NCBI GenBank assembly: GCA_946625715.1
Contig: CAMOTK010000005.1
Location: 1 to 22,096, forward strand
Origin: an uncultured Prevotella sp.
Lineage (GTDB): Bacteria; Bacteroidota; Bacteroidia; Bacteroidales; Bacteroidaceae
DNA: 22,096 nucleotides
Direction of reading: 5' to 3'
The position numbers and the translations under genes were made by a program. How positions within the stretch are numbered: the stretch's first letter is position 1; every line of letters starts with the position of its first letter. Positions 1 through 8,070 of the stretch are shown here, in pieces. A model generated the notes under the pieces. The model was not told the DNA's origin. It made no database searches and worked only from the letters and a program-made list of their open reading frames with translations.

Positions 1-1
1 G

Positions 2-3000
2 CTGAGCCTCGTGGCCTACGAGACCGAGAACTACGACGACCTGCACCGCTACTACCTCACCACCGACAACCGCACGGCCCAGCTGCTCTCTGCCGTGGAA
101 CTGTTGCGCCAGCAGCAGCCCCGCGAGATGGTGACGCTCGGCAGTGCGCCCTACCTGCAGCGCCTCGACTCGCTCATCAGCCGCTATGCCGACCTTGAGG
201 TCTGTGGCGAGGCTGCCATCGAACGGGTGCAGTATATGCGCAGCTTCACCAACGCCACGCCGGCCGAACTGGTGGCCTACATCAACGAGGCGCTCGGCAA
301 GTGGGGCTCGTGGCAGCGCATGAACGAGCTGCGCAATCTCTACAACGAACTGACCGCCCGCATGTTTCAGGCCCAGTTGCCGCAGGCGGTCGTCCTGCCC
401 AACACGCCGCAGTCCATGCTTCTGAGCAACCTCAGAGCCATCGACGGCATCAGTCTGAAAATCTATCGGGTGAAGGCCAACGGCGACATCGACTTCAACC
501 CCAACAGCGACGATGGCTATCGCCGCATCAAACCGCTACTCACGGCGCTGCCCGAACTGTCGCAGAAGCGCACGCTGGCTAAGCACCAGCCGTGGGAGGT
601 GTTTGAAGACTCGCTGCAGTTGCCCGCCCTGCCCGTAGGCGTCTATATGATTGAGGTGCAGAGCCTGCCCGCCACGCAGGCGTCGCGCCAGCTGCTCTTC
701 GTGAGCAACGTGCGTATTCTGCAAGAGGCACAGCCCGGCCAGGCCATGCGCTATGCCGTGGTAGAGGCCACCACGGGCAACCCCATCGCCGGCGCCGCAC
801 TGCAGTTGCGCTTCCACCGAAACTACCGGCAACCGGCAACGACCGTCAATGTGCATACCGACAAGAACGGCGAATACGTCTATCGCTTCAAGGCCCCTCA
901 AGAACGTCCGCGCGAGGTGTATGCCACTACGCCCAACGACCGCGCCTGTCCGCCGCTCAGCGCCTATGGCAACTACAGCTACCACGAGGCGCAGGACTAC
1001 GTGGAGCGCACCGACATCTTCACCGACCGTGCCATCTACCGCCCCGGACAGAAGGTCTGCGTGTCGGCCATCGTCTACAAGGTGACTGGCGGCATCGACC
1101 AACAGGCCGTAGGCGGCAAGGCGCTCACCTTCCAACTGCTCGACGCCAACTACAAGCAGGTGGGCGAACAGCAGGCCGCTACCGACGCGTTTGGTGTGGC
1201 GGCAGCTGAGTTCACGCTGCCTACGGGCGGACTGACCGGCCAATTCTCCGTGCGAGTGAACAACCGCAACCACAGTTTCCGCGTGGAAGAATACAAGCGC
1301 CCCACGTTCGAGGTCAGCTTTGCCGAGGTCAACGAAGACTATCACGACGGCGACACGCTCGCCGCGAAGGGCACCGCCAAGACCTATGCCGGCGTGCCCG
1401 TGCAAGGCGGAAAGGTGGTCTACAAGGTGGTGCGCCGACAAGCCTACTGGTGGATGACCTACTCGCGCTACTGGAACCTGGGATTCATTGGCGAAGGCCA
1501 GAACGACGCGGTGCTCTCTCAGGGCGAGACCACGACCGACGACGAGGGCGCCTTCACCGTCGACATGCCCTTGCAGCTGCCCAAGACGCGCTTCCCGATG
1601 TTCTACAACTTCGTGGTCATGGCCGACGTGACCGACCAAGGCGGCGAAACGCATCAGGCACAGCTGTCGTTGCCCCTCGGCAACCGCAAGACGGCGCTCA
1701 CCATCGACCTCGACGAAAAGCTCCTCGCAGAGAAGCCCACCCCCGCAACCTTCCACCTGCGCAATGCAGCCGGAAAGGACATCGCGGCCACCGTGCGCTA
1801 CCAGATAGACGGCGGCAAATGGCAAGAGGTGGCAACCAATTCTCCATTCTCCATTCTCAATTCTCAATTCTCAATTAACCTAAAGTCTGGTCGCCACACG
1901 ATAGAGGCCGTCTGCGAGGGCGACACGCTGACGAGATGTTTCGTGGTGTTCTCGCTCGCCGACAAGCGGCCGGCCACCGAGTGCGACGAGTGGTTCTACC
2001 AGAGCGACACGCAGTTTCCCAACGACGGCACGCCCGTGACCATCCAGGTGGGTGCTTCCTCGCGCATACATATTTTATATAGCATGTACAGCGGCAAGAC
2101 GCTCATTGAGAGCGGACGCGCCGACAAGGACAACGCGCTCATCAACCGCCAGCTGACCTATAAGCCCGAGTACGGCAACGGCCTGCTGCTCACCTTCGCC
2201 TGGGTGCGCGACGGCAAGGTACACACGCAGACCATGCAGATACGCCGCCCCATGCCCGACAAGCAGTTGCGCCTGCAGTGGGACACCTTCCGCGACCGTC
2301 TGAAGCCCGGTCAGCAGGAAGAGTGGACGCTGCGCATACTGACACCCGACCAGCAGGCGGCCAAGGCACAGCTCATGGCCGTGCTCTACGACAAGAGCCT
2401 CGACCAGCTGGTGCCCAACGCGTGGGACTTCACGCCGTGGCAACAGATAACGCTGCCCAATACCAATTGGGCCTACAGCCACTTTGGCAATCTCTTCTTC
2501 TCGGGCTATCAGAACAGGGACTATCTGAATGTCGAGAACCTCGACTTCTCTACCTTCGACCACAGCGTCTATCCGCAGCGCTGGTTTGGCGGACGCCACC
2601 GCCTGCTGGGCGCCGCTGTTCCGCGCATGGCCATGGCCAAGGTCGGTGCCATGAAGCAATCGGCCATTGGGGCCATGGATGTGGCTGGCAACGACATGGC
2701 TGCAGACGAGGTGCTGAGGACTAACTTTACGATGGCCGAAGCAGTGGTGGCTGAAGATGAGAAACCTTTGCCCAGCGAAACGAAATCTGCTGAGCAGACG
2801 GAGGTGGCCCTGCGCGAGAACATGCAGGAGACGGCCTTCTTCCGGCCTCAGCTGTTGGCCGACGGCGACGGTCGCGTGGCGCTGAAATTCACGTTGCCGG
2901 AGAGCCTCACCACCTGGTGCTTCCAGGGACTGGCCCACACGCAGGATATGATGTACGGCAAGCTCAGCGGCGAGGCTGTGGCACAGAAGGACGTGATGAT

Positions 3001-5044
3001 TCAGCCCAACATGCCGCGCTTCATCCGCGAGGGCGACGAGGCGGTGGTCACGGCCCGCATCTTCAACATGACCGACCGCGAGCTCTCGGCCACTGCCCGC
3101 CTGCAGCTCATCGACCCAGCCACCGAACAGGTGGTCTACGACGAGCAGCAGCCTTGCACCCTGCAGCCCAACGGCACCGTATCGACAAACTTCAAATTTC
3201 AAACCTCAAATTTCAAATTTCAAACCTCAAGCCTCCTCGTGGCCAAAGCAACGGTCAGCGGCGAGGGCTTCAGCGACGGCGAACAGCACTATCTGCCCGT
3301 GCTGCCCAGCCGGGAGCGCGTCACCGTGACCGTTCCCTTCACGCAGAACGAGCCGGGCACGAAGACCATCGACCTCGGTAGCCTCATCCCGCAAACCGCT
3401 AAACAGCAGTCGGCTGCAAAATACACCATCGAATACACCAACAATCCGGCTTGGCTCATGGTGCAGGCACTGGCCACCATCGGTCAGCCCTGCGACCACA
3501 ACGCCATCAGTCAGGCGGCTTCGCTCTATGCCAACACCATTGGCAAGCACCTCATCGGTCAGATGCCTTCGGCCAAGACCACGTTTGAACAGTGGAAGCG
3601 CGAGACTGCAGACCAGCCTTCGTCGCTCAGTTCGCAGCTGGAGAAGAACCAAGAACTGAAAGACTTGCTGCTCAACGAGACGCCGTGGGTGATGGATGCC
3701 GACCGCGAAACGGAGCAGCGCCAGCACATGGCCGACTTCTTCGACCAGAACACCATGCAGCAGCGCTACGACTCGGCCATCGCAAAACTGCGCGACCTGC
3801 AGTTGGCCGACGGTTCGTGGAGCTGGTGGAAAGGCATGAACGGCTCGCTCTACATGACCGTCGAGGTGAGCGAGATGCTGGTGCGCCTCAACCAGATGAC
3901 CGGTCAGCAGACGGAAACGAAGCAGATGCTCAGCAAGGCCTTCAACTTCATGGGCGACGCGTTCATCAAAGAGGTGGCCGAAATGAAACGACTGGCCCGC
4001 AAGGGCGTCAAGCCCACGTTCCCGTCGTTCACCGCCCTGCAGTGGCTCTACCTCTGCAAGCTCGACGGCCGCACACTGCCCACGCAGGTGAAGGTGGCCA
4101 ACGACTACCTCACGAACCTGCTGAAGAAGGAGCGCAAGAACCAGACCATCTACGAGAAAGCACTCTCGGCCATCGTGCTCGACTCGAAGCTCTACGCCCA
4201 GAGCCTGAAGGAGTACACCGTCTACCGCGAGGACATGGGCCGCTACTACGACACGCCGCGCGCCGGCTACTCGTGGCGCGACTACCGCATACCCACTCAG
4301 GTGGTGGCCATCGAGGCCCTGCAGCGCCTCACGCCCAACGACCGCGAGACCATCGAGGAGATGCAGCGCTGGCTCCTGCAAGAGAAGCATGCGCAGGCTT
4401 GGGACACCCCCATCAACAGCGTCGACGCCGTCTATGCCTTCCTCAACAACCGACAGCTGCTGTTGGCACCGCAGGAACAGACGGTGCTGAAGGTCGACGG
4501 CAAGCCGCTTCAGACCTCGCAGGCCACGGCCGGCATTGGCTACGTGAAGACCGTGCTGCCGGCTCAAGGCCAACAGACCTTCACGGCCGAAAAGACCTCG
4601 ACGGGCACCAGCTGGGGCGCCGTCTATGCACAGTTCATGCAGCCCGCCAGCGACATGGCCGACCAGCAGAGCGGCATCTCCGTGAAGCGCGAAATCCTGA
4701 ACGCCAACCACTCGCCGCTTAAAGTCGGACAGCGCATCAAGGTGCGCCTCACCATCGTGGCCGACCGCGACCTGGACTTCGTACAGGTCAGCGACAAGCG
4801 GGCGGCTTGCATGGAGCCCGTCAACCAGTTGAGCGGCTACCACTGGGGCTACTACATCGCGCCGAAGGACTACACCACCAACTATTATTTCGACCGCATG
4901 CCAAAAGGCAAACACGTGATAGAAACAGAATACTTCATCGACCGGAGTGGCACCTACCAGACGGGCTCGTGCACGGCACAGTGTGCCTACGCCCCCGAGT
5001 TCCGAGGCACCACGAAGGGCATAACACTTACAGTAGAAGAATGA
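2..5044 (+). CDS. Alpha-2-macroglobulin-like envelope protein, 5' end missing
   Basis: The frame is already open at base 2, so the true start and any signal peptide lie upstream; the GTG at base 11 is just an internal Val and is counted here as residue 1. The visible part is about 1,680 residues, as expected for bacterial macroglobulins, which are thought to trap proteases in the periplasm or at the surface. An MG2-type segment with FTDRAIYRPGQ lies near residues 336-346, a low-complexity bait-like stretch rich in Met, Ala and Glu at about 870-940, and the macroglobulin core (ETAFFRPQLLADGDG) begins near 940. At the usual thioester site the sequence reads C-D-H-N (residues 1161-1164) rather than CxEQ, so a thioester is unlikely. 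Two 42-bp heptamer arrays are inserted in frame at about residues 610-623 and 1061-1074. The stop overlaps the next start as ATGA. Family assignment is fairly sure; the target is unknown. Confidence 0.85.
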   Translation: MSLVAYETENYDDLHRYYLTTDNRTAQLLSAVELLRQQQPREMVTLGSAPYLQRLDSLISRYADLEVCGEAAIERVQYMRSFTNATPAELVAYINEALGKWGSWQRMNELRNLYNELTARMFQAQLPQAVVLPNTPQSMLLSNLRAIDGISLKIYRVKANGDIDFNPNSDDGYRRIKPLLTALPELSQKRTLAKHQPWEVFEDSLQLPALPVGVYMIEVQSLPATQASRQLLFVSNVRILQEAQPGQAMRYAVVEATTGNPIAGAALQLRFHRNYRQPATTVNVHTDKNGEYVYRFKAPQERPREVYATTPNDRACPPLSAYGNYSYHEAQDYVERTDIFTDRAIYRPGQKVCVSAIVYKVTGGIDQQAVGGKALTFQLLDANYKQVGEQQAATDAFGVAAAEFTLPTGGLTGQFSVRVNNRNHSFRVEEYKRPTFEVSFAEVNEDYHDGDTLAAKGTAKTYAGVPVQGGKVVYKVVRRQAYWWMTYSRYWNLGFIGEGQNDAVLSQGETTTDDEGAFTVDMPLQLPKTRFPMFYNFVVMADVTDQGGETHQAQLSLPLGNRKTALTIDLDEKLLAEKPTPATFHLRNAAGKDIAATVRYQIDGGKWQEVATNSPFSILNSQFSINLKSGRHTIEAVCEGDTLTRCFVVFSLADKRPATECDEWFYQSDTQFPNDGTPVTIQVGASSRIHILYSMYSGKTLIESGRADKDNALINRQLTYKPEYGNGLLLTFAWVRDGKVHTQTMQIRRPMPDKQLRLQWDTFRDRLKPGQQEEWTLRILTPDQQAAKAQLMAVLYDKSLDQLVPNAWDFTPWQQITLPNTNWAYSHFGNLFFSGYQNRDYLNVENLDFSTFDHSVYPQRWFGGRHRLLGAAVPRMAMAKVGAMKQSAIGAMDVAGNDMAADEVLRTNFTMAEAVVAEDEKPLPSETKSAEQTEVALRENMQETAFFRPQLLADGDGRVALKFTLPESLTTWCFQGLAHTQDMMYGKLSGEAVAQKDVMIQPNMPRFIREGDEAVVTARIFNMTDRELSATARLQLIDPATEQVVYDEQQPCTLQPNGTVSTNFKFQTSNFKFQTSSLLVAKATVSGEGFSDGEQHYLPVLPSRERVTVTVPFTQNEPGTKTIDLGSLIPQTAKQQSAAKYTIEYTNNPAWLMVQALATIGQPCDHNAISQAASLYANTIGKHLIGQMPSAKTTFEQWKRETADQPSSLSSQLEKNQELKDLLLNETPWVMDADRETEQRQHMADFFDQNTMQQRYDSAIAKLRDLQLADGSWSWWKGMNGSLYMTVEVSEMLVRLNQMTGQQTETKQMLSKAFNFMGDAFIKEVAEMKRLARKGVKPTFPSFTALQWLYLCKLDGRTLPTQVKVANDYLTNLLKKERKNQTIYEKALSAIVLDSKLYAQSLKEYTVYREDMGRYYDTPRAGYSWRDYRIPTQVVAIEALQRLTPNDRETIEEMQRWLLQEKHAQAWDTPINSVDAVYAFLNNRQLLLAPQEQTVLKVDGKPLQTSQATAGIGYVKTVLPAQGQQTFTAEKTSTGTSWGAVYAQFMQPASDMADQQSGISVKREILNANHSPLKVGQRIKVRLTIVADRDLDFVQVSDKRAACMEPVNQLSGYHWGYYIAPKDYTTNYYFDRMPKGKHVIETEYFIDRSGTYQTGSCTAQCAYAPEFRGTTKGITLTVEE
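1837..1878 (+). repeat. Six-copy heptamer array (CAATTCT) inside the macroglobulin gene
   Basis: Six consecutive 7-bp units read CAATTCT, CCATTCT, CCATTCT, CAATTCT, CAATTCT and CAATTAA. The array is exactly 42 bp, so it adds 14 codons without shifting the frame, and it encodes the peptide core SPFSILNSQFSI. Its AT-rich composition stands out sharply from the GC-rich gene. The same heptamer family forms the intergenic island at 13926-14072. Confidence 0.9.
3191..3232 (+). repeat. Six-copy heptamer array (TTCAAAT type) inside the macroglobulin gene
   Basis: Six 7-bp units read TTCAAAT, TTCAAAC, CTCAAAT, TTCAAAT, TTCAAAC and CTCAAGC, equally describable as two near-identical 21-bp units. The array is 42 bp long, in frame, and encodes a twofold FKFQTSN-type peptide. 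It is a sequence variant of the CAATTCT arrays, with the same period and the same total length as the array at 1837. Confidence 0.9.
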
Positions 5045-6105
5045 ATAAGACACTGCTCATAACAACGCTGCTCGCGCTGGGCGCCACCACTGCCAGCGCA
5101 CAGCGACTGATGGTGACTCAGGCTACCATCGACTGCGGACGGACCGGCTTTCAGCAGCCTGTCACCGCAACGTTTGAACTGCGCAACAAGGGTCTCCGCA
5201 AACTGCGCATCAGCGACGTGCATCCCGACTGCGGCTGCACGCAAGTGGACTATCCGAAAAAGGAGATTGGCGCCAACGAGAAATTCACCATTCGCCTGAC
5301 CTACGATGCCCAGCAGCTGGGACACTTCTATAAGCAGGCGGCCGTGGTGAGCAACGGCTCGAAAACGCCCGTCTACCTCACCATGAAAGGCGTGGTGCTG
5401 GAAGAGGTGCAGGACTTCTCCGGCCTTTATCCCTACGACTTCGGCGGACTGCTCCTGGACAAGGACAACCTGGAGTTCGACGACGTGAACAAGGGCGACC
5501 GCCCTATGCAGGAAATCCATATCCTGAACAACACCGGCAAGACCGTCAACCCCTCGGTCATGCACCTGCCGCCGTATCTCGAAGCTGAGATTACGCCACA
5601 GCAACTGGCTCCAGGGCGCAGCGCCACCATCCGCTTGACGCTCAAATCGGCCAACATACGCGACTTCGGTCTGACGCAGACTGCCGTCTATCTGGCCAAG
5701 AACCCCGGCGACAAGGTGCAGTCGGAAAATGAGATTGGCATTTCGGCCGTGCTGCTGCCCGACCTGAAGAACTTCGGCGGCACCAACCGCCAGTATGCGC
5801 CCAAGATGGTGCTGTCGGCACAGAGCATGGAACTGGGGGCCTTCGAGAAAAAGTCGAAGAAGTCGGGCGAGCTGACCATCACCAACAACGGTCGCACCGA
5901 ACTCAACATCTCGTCGCTGCAGATGTTTACGCCTGGTCTGAGAGTCACCTTAGGCAAGCGGAAACTGCAGCCCGGCGAAACGACCAAACTGAAGATTACC
6001 GCCATGCGCAACGAACTGCGCAAGGTGCGCACCAAGCCCCGTGTGCTCATGATTACCAACGACCCGGAACATGCGAAGGTCGTCATCAATATCAACGTGA
6101 AGTAA
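5041..6105 (+). CDS. Secreted DUF1573 protein with three Ig-like domains
   Basis: The product is 354 residues. ATG at 5041 is chosen because it is followed directly by a signal peptide (residues 1-20, cleavage after TASA) and because ATGA overlaps the stop of the macroglobulin gene, suggesting coupled translation; the same frame is open further upstream but that stretch reads as non-protein. Domain 1 (about 22-120) carries the DUF1573 hallmark PDCGCT at 62-67. A second Ig/ASH-like domain spans roughly 130-240 and a third 255-354, with TNNG and LQPGET turns. DUF1573 proteins are common exported proteins of Bacteroidota, of unknown biochemical role. Fusion to the macroglobulin operon suggests an envelope function, which is inference. 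Confidence 0.85.
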   Translation: MNKTLLITTLLALGATTASAQRLMVTQATIDCGRTGFQQPVTATFELRNKGLRKLRISDVHPDCGCTQVDYPKKEIGANEKFTIRLTYDAQQLGHFYKQAAVVSNGSKTPVYLTMKGVVLEEVQDFSGLYPYDFGGLLLDKDNLEFDDVNKGDRPMQEIHILNNTGKTVNPSVMHLPPYLEAEITPQQLAPGRSATIRLTLKSANIRDFGLTQTAVYLAKNPGDKVQSENEIGISAVLLPDLKNFGGTNRQYAPKMVLSAQSMELGAFEKKSKKSGELTITNNGRTELNISSLQMFTPGLRVTLGKRKLQPGETTKLKITAMRNELRKVRTKPRVLMITNDPEHAKVVININVK

Positions 6106-6114
6106 GCCTACACT

Positions 6115-7215
6115 ATGGAACATCCAGAAAACAGCTCCGAATATGCAGGTCTGCAAGTGAACAGCGGCGTGGAGCAGCCAGCCATCATCAACCCCTACTT
6201 GCAGCGCAACCGTTTCCGCCGTCGCGAACTGTCGGCGGCCGACATGGTGGAAGGCATCGTCAAAGGCGATGTCACCATCCTCTCGCAGGCCGTCACGCTG
6301 GTGGAGAGCGTCAACCCCGACCATCAGGCCAAGGCACAAGAGGTCATCAACAAGTGTCTGCCCTACAGCGGCAAGTCGGTGCGTGTGGGCATCAGCGGTG
6401 TGCCGGGCGCCGGCAAGTCGACCAGCATCGACCAGTTTGGCATGCATGTGCTGAAGGAGAAGGGCGGCAAACTGGCTGTGCTGGCCATCGACCCGTCGAG
6501 CGAGCGCACCAAGGGCAGCATCTTGGGCGACAAGACCCGCATGGAGAAACTGGCACTGCATCCCGACTCGTTCATACGCCCCAGCCCATCGGCCGGTTCA
6601 CTGGGCGGCGTGGCCCGCAAGACGCGCGAGACCATCATCCTTTGCGAGGCAGCGGGCTTCGACAAGATATTCGTGGAGACCGTGGGTGTGGGTCAGAGTG
6701 AGACCGCCTGCCACTCGATGGTCGACTTCTTCCTGCTCATACAGGTGGCCGGCACGGGCGACGAGCTGCAGGGCATCAAGCGCGGCATCATGGAAATCAG
6801 CGACGGCATCGTCATCAACAAGTGCGACGGCGACAACGTGGACCGCTGTCAGATGGCGGCCAGCAACTTCCGCAATGCGCTCCACTTCTTCCCCATGCCC
6901 GAGAGCGGCTGGACGCCAAAGGTGCTCTGCTACAGTGGCTTCTACGGCACAGGCGTGAAGGAAGTGTGGGACATGATTTACCAATACATCGACTTCGTGA
7001 AGCAGAACGGCTACTTCGACTACCGCCGCAACGAGCAGGCGAAATACTGGATGTACGAGAGCATCAACGAGCATCTGCGCATGAACTTCTACAACAACAA
7101 GACCATCAAAGAACAGCTGAAGATGGCCGAACAATCGGTGCTGCGCGGCGAACAGACCAGCTTCGTGGCGGCTCAAGCACTGCTCGACAACTATTTTAAC
7201 CAGATGAAAGGCTAA
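6115..7215 (+). CDS. meaB: Methylmalonyl-CoA mutase-associated GTPase MeaB
   Basis: A 366-residue G3E-family P-loop GTPase. Visible motifs are the P-loop GVPGAGKST (95-103), AIDPSS (125-130), DKTRM (139-143), SPSAGSLGGVARKT (157-170), the switch-like ETVGVGQSE (188-196) and NKCDGDN (235-241) for guanine recognition. MeaB loads and protects adenosylcobalamin in methylmalonyl-CoA mutase, the propionate-forming pathway used by many Bacteroidales. It starts 9 bp after the DUF1573 gene, and its stop shares bases with the ispH start (TAATG). The mutase genes mutA/mutB, often nearby in other genomes, are not in this window. The N-terminal 40 residues are polar and not part of the conserved core. Confidence 0.93.
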   Translation: MEHPENSSEYAGLQVNSGVEQPAIINPYLQRNRFRRRELSAADMVEGIVKGDVTILSQAVTLVESVNPDHQAKAQEVINKCLPYSGKSVRVGISGVPGAGKSTSIDQFGMHVLKEKGGKLAVLAIDPSSERTKGSILGDKTRMEKLALHPDSFIRPSPSAGSLGGVARKTRETIILCEAAGFDKIFVETVGVGQSETACHSMVDFFLLIQVAGTGDELQGIKRGIMEISDGIVINKCDGDNVDRCQMAASNFRNALHFFPMPESGWTPKVLCYSGFYGTGVKEVWDMIYQYIDFVKQNGYFDYRRNEQAKYWMYESINEHLRMNFYNNKTIKEQLKMAEQSVLRGEQTSFVAAQALLDNYFNQMKG

Positions 7216-8069
7216 TGCTACAGATAGAAATAGACAACGGCAGCGGTTTCTGCTTCGGCGTGACTACGGCCATCAAGAAGGCGGAAGAGGAACTGGCAGC
7301 AGGCAAGACGCTCTACTGCCTGGGCGACATTGTGCACAACGGCATGGAGTGTGAACGGCTGCGCCAACTGGGCCTCATCACCATCAACCACGAGGAGATG
7401 GCACGCCTGCACAACACGAAGGTTCTGCTGCGCGCCCACGGCGAACCGCCGGAAACCTATGCACTGGCTCAGCGCAACAACATCGAGATTATCGATGCCA
7501 CCTGCCCGGTGGTGCTGCAACTGCAGAAGAAAATCAAAAAGCAGTATGAGACGACGGACAGCCAAATCGTCATCTTTGGCAAAAACGGACATGCGGAAGT
7601 CTTGGGACTGGTCGGACAAACCGAGGGTAAAGCTATTGTCATAGAGAAGTTCGACGACGTGAAGAAGCTCGACTTCTCCCGTGACATCTATCTCTACTCG
7701 CAGACCACAAAGAGCCTCGACGAGTTTCACCGCATCATTGAGTATATTCAAAACCACATCTCGCCCGAAGCCCACTTCCAAAGCTTCGACACCATCTGCC
7801 GACAGGTGGCCAACCGCATGCCCAACATCTCGGAGTTTGCCTCGCGCCACGACCTGATTCTCTTCGTCTGCGGACATAAGAGCTCGAACGGCAAGGTGCT
7901 CTTCAGCGAGTGTCTGCGGCGCAATCCGAACAGTCACCAGATAGAAGGACCGGAAGAAATCAATCCACAATGGCTCGAAGGCATGAGCACCGTGGGCATC
8001 TGTGGCGCTACATCGACGCCCAAATGGCTCATGGAACAGTGCCGCGACGAACTGCTTAAACTACAATAA
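7215..8069 (+). CDS. ispH: 4-hydroxy-3-methylbut-2-enyl diphosphate reductase IspH
   Basis: The enzyme (LytB) performs the last step of the MEP isoprenoid pathway, reducing HMBPP to IPP and DMAPP with a 4Fe-4S cluster in the cytoplasm. The 284-residue length is in the lower part of the family range. The three cluster cysteines are recognisable as C13 (GFCFGV), C97 (DATCPVV) and C195 (DTICRQ). Substrate residues include H41 (VHNGME), H74 (RAHGE), E128 (GHAEVLG), the SQTT loop (162-165), SSNGKVL (223-229) and the STPKW segment (267-271). The start overlaps the meaB stop. Translational coupling is likely, although the two functions are not obviously linked. Confidence 0.95.
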   Translation: MLQIEIDNGSGFCFGVTTAIKKAEEELAAGKTLYCLGDIVHNGMECERLRQLGLITINHEEMARLHNTKVLLRAHGEPPETYALAQRNNIEIIDATCPVVLQLQKKIKKQYETTDSQIVIFGKNGHAEVLGLVGQTEGKAIVIEKFDDVKKLDFSRDIYLYSQTTKSLDEFHRIIEYIQNHISPEAHFQSFDTICRQVANRMPNISEFASRHDLILFVCGHKSSNGKVLFSECLRRNPNSHQIEGPEEINPQWLEGMSTVGICGATSTPKWLMEQCRDELLKLQ

Positions 8070-8070
8070 T

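Noticed and set aside
536..1867. Long open frame on the - strand opposite the macroglobulin gene (443 codons)
   Set aside because: It lacks recognisable motifs and lies in the shadow of a well-supported gene. High-GC codon bias leaves long antisense frames open throughout this window.
4807..5040. Upstream extension of the DUF1573 gene
   Set aside because: The extension is in an alternative frame of the macroglobulin gene and would bury the signal peptide; the ATG at 5041 gives a normal secretion signal.
3227..5053. 608-codon open frame on the - strand opposite the macroglobulin 3' half
   Set aside because: The composition (rich in His, Val, Leu, Arg, Gly) is typical of the complement of a GC-rich gene, with no domain, signal or promoter to support it.
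8002..8070. Upstream extension of the S8 protease into ispH
   Set aside because: It would place polar residues before a clear signal peptide that starts at 8071.
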